DNA of 64,000 bases. It comes from Vibrio vulnificus NBRC 15645 = ATCC 27562. Lineage in GTDB: Bacteria > Pseudomonadota > Gammaproteobacteria > Enterobacterales > Vibrionaceae. The notes beneath the pieces are model-generated. The model searched no databases. It had not been told where the DNA came from and saw only the letters and a list, made by a program, of their open reading frames with translations. Of the stretch, positions 58,828 through 64,000 are shown piece by piece. A program made the translations under genes and the position numbers. The stretch lies in assembly GCF_002224265.1 (NCBI RefSeq), contig NZ_CP012881.1, forward strand, positions 2,170,001-2,234,000, written 5' to 3'. Within the stretch, counting starts at the first letter, position 1; each line of letters opens with the position of its first letter.

Positions 58828-59082
58828 ATGAAAACCTATTTTGCACTACTTTTTATGGCTGTCTCTTTTTTAAGTGGCTGTGCAAATGATGCGCCTTTGG
58901 GCCAACATGTGGCTAAACTTAAAGCAGAGCAAACCTATAATCCAGACGCAACCCAGGAAAACCTGGACCTTATTCCTTACGGCAGTGGCGATAAAATGGA
59001 CAGTGCTTATCAGCTTTACCTCGGTAAGAAAACTGAAAGCATGTCGAGTAGTAGTAGCCAAGTTATCAACGGTTTTAAATAA
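58828..59082 (+). CDS. small Tad-locus lipoprotein
   Basis: An 84-residue lipoprotein: signal peptide and lipobox FLSGC at residue about 18, then a short polar, Ser-rich tail. AAGGAGAGAGAG precedes ATG 58828; a frame open from 58696 overlaps the secretin and is rejected. It may pilot or stabilise the secretin, like RcpB-type or pilotin proteins; inferred from position. Confidence 0.75.
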   Translation: MKTYFALLFMAVSFLSGCANDAPLGQHVAKLKAEQTYNPDATQENLDLIPYGSGDKMDSAYQLYLGKKTESMSSSSSQVINGFK

Positions 59083-59101
59083 CGGCCGTTAAGGATGCAT
59101 T

Positions 59102-60322
59102 ATGGACATGACCAGACACTGCAAGGGAAAACGTAAGCAACAAGGCTTAGTGCTGGTCTTGGTGACGGTGGCGATGTTGAGTTTTGTTATCATGGCGGCA
59201 TTGGCGATTGACGTCACTCATCAAGTGGTGAATCGCACCAAATTGCAAAATGCCGTCGATGCGGCGGCCTTAGCAGCGGCCATGGTGGCAGACGCCACTC
59301 ACGATACTCCCACCGCAACGGCGGCCGCCAAAACAACACTTAACTCCATGCATAGCGCCTCTGGCAACAGTGAGCTGGATATCGACTCGGCTATCTTCAG
59401 TATTGATTATTCCAACGATCCTCTTACTTTTCCTGACAGCAGCTTTGACGATACGGGCGATATTTATGTGCGCGTGTCGGTTGATGACCTCAGTTTGAGC
59501 GAATTTTTTATGCAAGCGTTGGGCATGAGTAAAGAAGTATCGGCCTCAGCAGTGGCTGGCCCAAGCTCCGACATCAATACCATCAGCAATGTCGTGCCAA
59601 TAGGAGTGTGCAAAGGTGATGAAACTGGTGGTATCTACGGTTACAACGCCGGTGAGGTGTATGTCCTGAAAGTAGGCGATTCCAGCTTATCCAGCATGGG
59701 GGCGGGGAACTACCATCTACTTGATTTTGGCTCGGGTGCCGACACGGTGCGCGAAGCGTTAGGAGGTGGTTACGATGGTACTGTGCAAATTGGTGGCAGC
59801 ATAAATACCCAGACAGGGGTCGCAGCGGGTCCTGTAGGGCAGGGGGCGAATACTCGCCTTGGCATCTATCAAGGCGGTGTATCCAGTAGTGACTACCCGC
59901 CAGATTACATCACTGACCTCCCAGACACACCAGCGACGCTCGATAGTGATGGCAATGTCGTTTACGACTACGCCGGTGATCTCACATATGCGGAATACAA
60001 AGCAAAGACCGAAGCTTGTATTGCCGATAGTAGCTCTGGTGATTGCGAGTCTGGGGGGCAGCCTTGGCGACGTGTGTTACCGATTCCTATGGTGGATTGC
60101 TCAGGTTCGAGTGGTGGTACCACGACCTATACCGTGGTGGAAGTTGGCTGCTTCTTCCTCTTACAAACTGTACCAACGAACAACTCAGGTATCGGACAAG
60201 TCGTGTTTGGTGAGTTTGTTGATTCTTGTGTGGTGGAAAACGGCTCAATTGGTAACACACCGGGAAACCAAGGCGCTTATAAGATCGTCATCTATGAAGA
60301 TCCAAACAATGGAGATTCGTGA
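59102..60322 (+). CDS. tadG: TadG-like pseudopilin with large extracytoplasmic domain
   Basis: A 406-residue protein: basic N-terminus, a TadG-type hydrophobic helix (about 16-38, VLVLVTVAMLSFVIMAALAI) followed by DVTHQVVNRTKLQNAVDAAALAAA, then a Gly/Ser/Asp-rich domain to the C-terminus with a few cysteines. Belongs to the putative Flp-pilus TadE/TadG-like group. ATG 59108 is an alternative start. Confidence 0.85.
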   Translation: MDMTRHCKGKRKQQGLVLVLVTVAMLSFVIMAALAIDVTHQVVNRTKLQNAVDAAALAAAMVADATHDTPTATAAAKTTLNSMHSASGNSELDIDSAIFSIDYSNDPLTFPDSSFDDTGDIYVRVSVDDLSLSEFFMQALGMSKEVSASAVAGPSSDINTISNVVPIGVCKGDETGGIYGYNAGEVYVLKVGDSSLSSMGAGNYHLLDFGSGADTVREALGGGYDGTVQIGGSINTQTGVAAGPVGQGANTRLGIYQGGVSSSDYPPDYITDLPDTPATLDSDGNVVYDYAGDLTYAEYKAKTEACIADSSSGDCESGGQPWRRVLPIPMVDCSGSSGGTTTYTVVEVGCFFLLQTVPTNNSGIGQVVFGEFVDSCVVENGSIGNTPGNQGAYKIVIYEDPNNGDS

Positions 60323-60323
60323 G

Positions 60324-60761
60324 ATGAAAAGAGAGATGAACAACCAAAAAGTGCGTGGGTTTGCAGCGGTCGAAATGGTCGCCACTCTGCCAGTGATTTT
60401 GTTGATTCTAGTGGGCGTGGTGGAAGTCGGGCATATGTTTACCCAGTACAACACCCTCGCCAAAGGAGTACAAAATGGTGCTCGTTTTGCCGTCAATGAT
60501 GTCTATGGAACAATTAGCTATGACCAAATTGCCAACGAAGCAGACATTAAAAACATGGTGTTACACGGCCAAGTCTCGGGCGGCAGCTACACCATTTTAG
60601 ACAACTTAACCGCAGACGATATTACCGTTACCCACAATAGCGGTTATGTCACGGTGACGGCGTCTTACACTTACGTCCCATCGTTTAGCAAAATTCCGTA
60701 CACCAACACGGAATTAGGCATCACTTTCACAGCGTCTTCTGTGATGAGGAGCGGCTTGTGA
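60324..60761 (+). CDS. tadE: TadE-like minor pilin 1
   Basis: A 145-residue pseudopilin. The helix FAAVEMVATLPVILLILVGV begins near residue 12 with the conserved Glu after the processing position. The start at 60324 follows the previous stop by 1 bp; a frame from 59859 is open only because it shadows tadG. The stop overlaps the next start (TGATG). Confidence 0.85.
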   Translation: MKREMNNQKVRGFAAVEMVATLPVILLILVGVVEVGHMFTQYNTLAKGVQNGARFAVNDVYGTISYDQIANEADIKNMVLHGQVSGGSYTILDNLTADDITVTHNSGYVTVTASYTYVPSFSKIPYTNTELGITFTASSVMRSGL

Positions 60762-61276
60762 TGCGAGTTAAGGAATGGAAGAGAAGAAATAGCCAAGGGC
60801 TGGCCGTGATTGAACTGACCATTGTCTCAACCGTGTTGATGTTGATACTGCTGTCAATCTTCTCTGTTGGTTACTACATGTTTTCGATGCAGATGATTAA
60901 TGAGGCGACACGTAAAGCGGCACGCTTAGCGACGGTTTGCTATGTCACCTCGAGCGCGCACCAAAACATCAAAGACGTCGTCATTGATAGCAGTTTGCCC
61001 GGTAATTTCAGCGATCAGCATTTGGTGATTGAGTATCTCGATGCCAATGGCGATGTGGTCAGCGGGGACTTAACCGACAATGATGTTTTTATAACCATAA
61101 AATACGTTAGAGCTAGAGTGAGTAATTATCAATTTCAATTTGTTTCAGTTCTTAATTTTTTAGGAAACAACGGCTTAGTGACCATTCCGCAATTTGAAAC
61201 CACGCTACCTGTCGAGAGTTTAGGGGTGGTGAGACCAACTAAAAACGATTCGGATGGTTCCACAACTGACTGCTAG
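60761..61276 (+). CDS. tadF: TadE-like minor pilin 2
   Basis: A 171-residue pseudopilin with the TadE/TadF-type helix QGLAVIELTIVSTVLMLILL at about 13-33. Chosen start ATG 60761 overlaps the preceding stop (GTGATG; the GTG is less likely). With tadE and tadG it gives three pseudopilins, the usual Tad complement. The symbol is by position. Confidence 0.8.
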   Translation: MRVKEWKRRNSQGLAVIELTIVSTVLMLILLSIFSVGYYMFSMQMINEATRKAARLATVCYVTSSAHQNIKDVVIDSSLPGNFSDQHLVIEYLDANGDVVSGDLTDNDVFITIKYVRARVSNYQFQFVSVLNFLGNNGLVTIPQFETTLPVESLGVVRPTKNDSDGSTTDC

Positions 61277-61286
61277 GGGACGGTAT

Positions 61287-62504
61287 ATGGGAGAAGCTGT
61301 GAAGCTAAATAGGAACAATGATGAAAGTTTTGCTCGCTTAAAGACCAGTCTACATATCTGGGTGTTGTACAGTAGCGACCGATTTCAGCTTCATATGGGG
61401 GCACAACTCAAGTTGTGTAAAAACCTCAGTTTTGATCTGATTTCAATGCACAACTTCAATGTCTCTGGGCTGACGCACGTGACGCCACCCGATCTTATTT
61501 TTGTTGAAACTGGGCCAAATTGGGCACAAAAAGTACTGTCGTTGCAAGAATATGAGGCACCCAGCGATGATTTCGAAGCCTCGTTGATTGTGTTTGGTGA
61601 CGAAAGTGACAACGGCGCATTGAAAATTGCTTTGCGTCTGGGTGCGGCAGACTTTGTTTCTGATAAAGCCTTAGTGGGGGACTTTTTCCACTTACTCAAA
61701 AATGTTTCCGATGAGAAGTTTTCCAGCCGAGAGCTTGGAGAACTGCACTTATTTATTAACACCAAAGGCGGTTGTGGTGCCTCGACACTGGCCTTGAATA
61801 CCGCCTTAGAAATAGCCGGTTCTCATCCGGGAAAAGTACTTCTGCTGGATGTGGACATCCCATTTGGTGTCATCTCTGAATACCTCAACATTTCACCGCA
61901 GTACAGCTTAACGGACGTCATCGAGCACTCTAAGGATCTTGACCACGATTCGCTCACCGCCATGGTGACCAAGATGGAGAGTGGTTTGCATGTGTTGGGC
62001 TTTTTTCACGAAAACACCGCAGAAGATTTTGATAAAGCGAAGGAAATTGGCCGTTTACTGCCTGTTCTTCGCGAAATTTATCCTTACGTCATTATCGATC
62101 TGTCCCGCGGGGTGGATCGTATTTTCTCGGCCGTGGTCGCGCCCGCGACTAAGGTTTTCTTGATTACGCAGCAAAACCTTGCCGCGATTAAGAACACCTC
62201 GCGCATTCTGCGCATGTTGACCTTTGAGTATGGCGTTACCCGAGAGCAGATTGAGTTGATTGTTAATCGTTACGAGAAACGAGCATCAATCAAGTTAAAA
62301 GACATTGAGCACACCATCACAGGCATTCCGGTTTTCATGATCCCGAATGATTACCGTGTTGCGATTGAAAGTGCCAATTTAGGGCGACCTTTTGTTGAGA
62401 ACAAAAAAAACAGTGCGATTACCCGTTCCATTGTCGAGTTTTCTCATCACATCGCGAAACCTGAGGAAGAGAAAAAAAGTTGGCTCAAGAAAATATTTTC
62501 TTAG
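61287..62504 (+). CDS. tadZ: TadZ/CpaE ParA-like ATPase
   Basis: A 405-residue protein: an N-terminal receiver-like domain without an obvious phosphoacceptor (to about 145) and a MinD/ParA ATPase domain with deviant Walker A KGGCGAST and LLLDVDIPFG. TadZ localises the Tad machine at the pole. Start at 61287, with GGGGACGG upstream; the frame from 61254 overlaps tadF. Confidence 0.9.
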   Translation: MGEAVKLNRNNDESFARLKTSLHIWVLYSSDRFQLHMGAQLKLCKNLSFDLISMHNFNVSGLTHVTPPDLIFVETGPNWAQKVLSLQEYEAPSDDFEASLIVFGDESDNGALKIALRLGAADFVSDKALVGDFFHLLKNVSDEKFSSRELGELHLFINTKGGCGASTLALNTALEIAGSHPGKVLLLDVDIPFGVISEYLNISPQYSLTDVIEHSKDLDHDSLTAMVTKMESGLHVLGFFHENTAEDFDKAKEIGRLLPVLREIYPYVIIDLSRGVDRIFSAVVAPATKVFLITQQNLAAIKNTSRILRMLTFEYGVTREQIELIVNRYEKRASIKLKDIEHTITGIPVFMIPNDYRVAIESANLGRPFVENKKNSAITRSIVEFSHHIAKPEEEKKSWLKKIFS

Positions 62505-62539
62505 AGAGTGCGAAAATTTAGAAACGAAAGGACAAGGTT

Positions 62540-64000
62540 ATGTTTTTTAAAAGAAAAAATATCAACCCAGAGTTTCAGGAAAAAGCAGCGGCATTAGAAG
62601 CGCAACCCAGTTCAACGATCAGTGATGAGGTTATTTCTGACATTGAGTCCAATGTGCAGCCAATAGACTCAAACAGAGTCGAGCCGATGCAACAAGACAA
62701 AAAACTGCTGGAGCGTCAGGCGAAAGACAAAGCGGTTGAAGAGGCACGTAAACAACTCGAACAAGAGTTGGCGATTAAGCACTACTATCATCAACGCTTG
62801 TTGGAAACATTGGATTTGGGTTTGCTGTCGAGTTTGGAAAAAGAGCGAGCAAAGAAAGATTTGCACGATGCCATCGTCCAGCTCATGGCGGAAGACCAAA
62901 CTCACCCAATGAGCTCAGAAGGTCGTAAGCGGGTGATCAAGCAGATTGAAGATGAAGTGTTTGGTCTGGGGCCACTAGAGCCATTACTGCATGACAAAAC
63001 CGTGTCGGATATTTTGGTCAATGGCCCGAAAAACATCTTTGTGGAACGTCGCGGTAAGTTGGAAAAGACCCCCTATACCTTTTTGGATGACCGCCACTTA
63101 CGCAACATCATCGACCGCATTGTTAGCCAGGTAGGGCGTCGTATTGATGAAGCCTCGCCAATGGTGGATGCGCGTTTGCTGGATGGTTCGCGAGTCAATG
63201 CCATCATCCCACCCTTGGCTCTCGATGGAGCCTCGGTGTCGATTCGTCGTTTTGCGGTTGACAAGCTCACCATGGACAACATGCTCGGCTACAACTCGTT
63301 ATCGCCACAAATGGCTAAGTTTGTCGAAGCGGCGGTAACAGGGGAGCTGAACATTCTGATTGCGGGTGGTACGGGTTCTGGGAAAACCACCACTCTCAAT
63401 ATCTTCTCCGGTTTTATCCCTTCTGACGATCGCATTATCACCATTGAAGACTCGGCAGAGCTGCAACTGCAACAACCGCATGTGGTGAGATTGGAAACGC
63501 GCCCGCCCAACTTGGAAGGCAAAGGCGAAATTACTCAGCGCGATTTGGTGAAAAATGCGCTGCGGATGCGCCCCGATCGCATTGTGCTGGGGGAGGTGCG
63601 TGGCGCTGAAGCGGTGGATATGTTAGCGGCGATGAACACCGGTCACGATGGCTCTCTGGCGACTATCCATGCTAATACCCCGCGCGATGCGTTGAGTCGG
63701 GTGGAAAACATGTTTGCCATGGCTGGCTGGAATATCTCGACCAAAAACTTGCGTGCGCAGATCGCCTCTGCGATTCACTTAGTGGTGCAAATGGAGCGCC
63801 AAGAAGACGGTAAGCGCCGCATGGTGAGTATTCAAGAGATCAACGGCATGGAGGGGGAAATCATCACCATGTCGGAGATTTTTCACTTTAAACGTCAAGG
63901 GCTCGATGCCGATGGCAATATCCTTGGTTTTTACACCGCAACGGGAGTGGTGCCCGCGTGTCATGATCAATTAACGAAGCGTGGATTAGATTTGCCCTTC
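62540..64000 (+). CDS. tadA: TadA/CpaF secretion ATPase (3' end outside window)
   Basis: Hexameric ATPase that powers Flp pilus extension (and retraction in some species). 487 codons are visible; the stop lies beyond base 64000, but nearly the whole family length is present. Motifs: ARLLDGSRVNA, Walker A GGTGSGKTTT (about 275), IEDSAELQ, Walker B RPDRIVLGEVRG and GHDGSLATIHAN. AAGG lies 3 nt upstream of ATG. TadB/TadC are expected next. Confidence 0.95.
   Translation, partial: MFFKRKNINPEFQEKAAALEAQPSSTISDEVISDIESNVQPIDSNRVEPMQQDKKLLERQAKDKAVEEARKQLEQELAIKHYYHQRLLETLDLGLLSSLEKERAKKDLHDAIVQLMAEDQTHPMSSEGRKRVIKQIEDEVFGLGPLEPLLHDKTVSDILVNGPKNIFVERRGKLEKTPYTFLDDRHLRNIIDRIVSQVGRRIDEASPMVDARLLDGSRVNAIIPPLALDGASVSIRRFAVDKLTMDNMLGYNSLSPQMAKFVEAAVTGELNILIAGGTGSGKTTTLNIFSGFIPSDDRIITIEDSAELQLQQPHVVRLETRPPNLEGKGEITQRDLVKNALRMRPDRIVLGEVRGAEAVDMLAAMNTGHDGSLATIHANTPRDALSRVENMFAMAGWNISTKNLRAQIASAIHLVVQMERQEDGKRRMVSIQEINGMEGEIITMSEIFHFKRQGLDADGNILGFYTATGVVPACHDQLTKRGLDLPF

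Noticed and set aside
59859..60323. Upstream extension of the first TadE-like gene
   Set aside because: It lies wholly inside tadG in another frame; pilin-like sequence starts only after 60324.

Overview
The window is a stretch of chromosome from a gammaproteobacterium of the genus Vibrio. Support comes from gene order (folP-glmM-secG-tRNA-Leu/tRNA-fMet-rimP-nusA-infB-rbfA-truB-rpsO-pnp-nlpI; holD-rimI; prfC-yjjV-nupC-deoCABD-ytjB-serB-PilZ-radA), a RocS-like c-di-GMP protein, a second EF-G gene and a Tad/Flp pilus locus. V. vulnificus or a close relative is my best guess, from memory of gene content and not from a comparison. Coding density is high. I see no insertion sequences, integrases, rRNA or CRISPR arrays.

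Region 1 (1-9.7 kb) is the conserved folate/cell-wall/secretion end followed by the tRNA-fMet-nusA-infB translation and transcription operon, ending at rpsO with its own promoter and a hairpin leader. Region 2 (9.7-15.0 kb) is an insertion between rpsO and pnp, which are neighbours in enterobacteria. It carries a 1180-residue PAAR-VasX-like type VI secretion effector and two related AT-rich membrane proteins that look like tandem immunity genes. Region 3 (15.2-18.6 kb) is pnp with a long folded leader, and nlpI.

Region 4 (18.6-30.3 kb) holds a MarR regulator with a perfect operator and a MATE pump, then ubiV-ubiU (oxygen-independent ubiquinone synthesis), a RocS-like GGDEF-EAL protein, ubiT, yhbS, holD-rimI, a membrane GGDEF-EAL protein and a membrane GGDEF cyclase. 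Region 5 (30.4-45.2 kb) is prfC, a tiny ORF overlapping yjjV, nupC behind a CRP-type promoter, a 558-bp gap that probably encodes a long structured leader, then deoC-deoA-deoB-deoD, ytjB/serB divergent, a double PilZ protein and radA.

Region 6 (45.2-53.9 kb) is a three-gene operon (7TM-GGDEF, unknown membrane protein, HAD phosphatase), a stand-alone EF-G paralogue, an acyl-CoA synthetase and an AraC regulator. Region 7 (54.3-64.0 kb) is a Tad operon: two Flp pilins, prepilin peptidase, an unusual AAA ATPase, CpaB, secretin, a lipoprotein, three TadE/G-like pseudopilins, TadZ and the start of TadA, cut by the window edge.

Together the accessory genes point to surface behaviour and competition: five c-di-GMP genes in about 24 kb, a Tad adhesion pilus and an orphan T6SS effector module, set in a framework of housekeeping genes.
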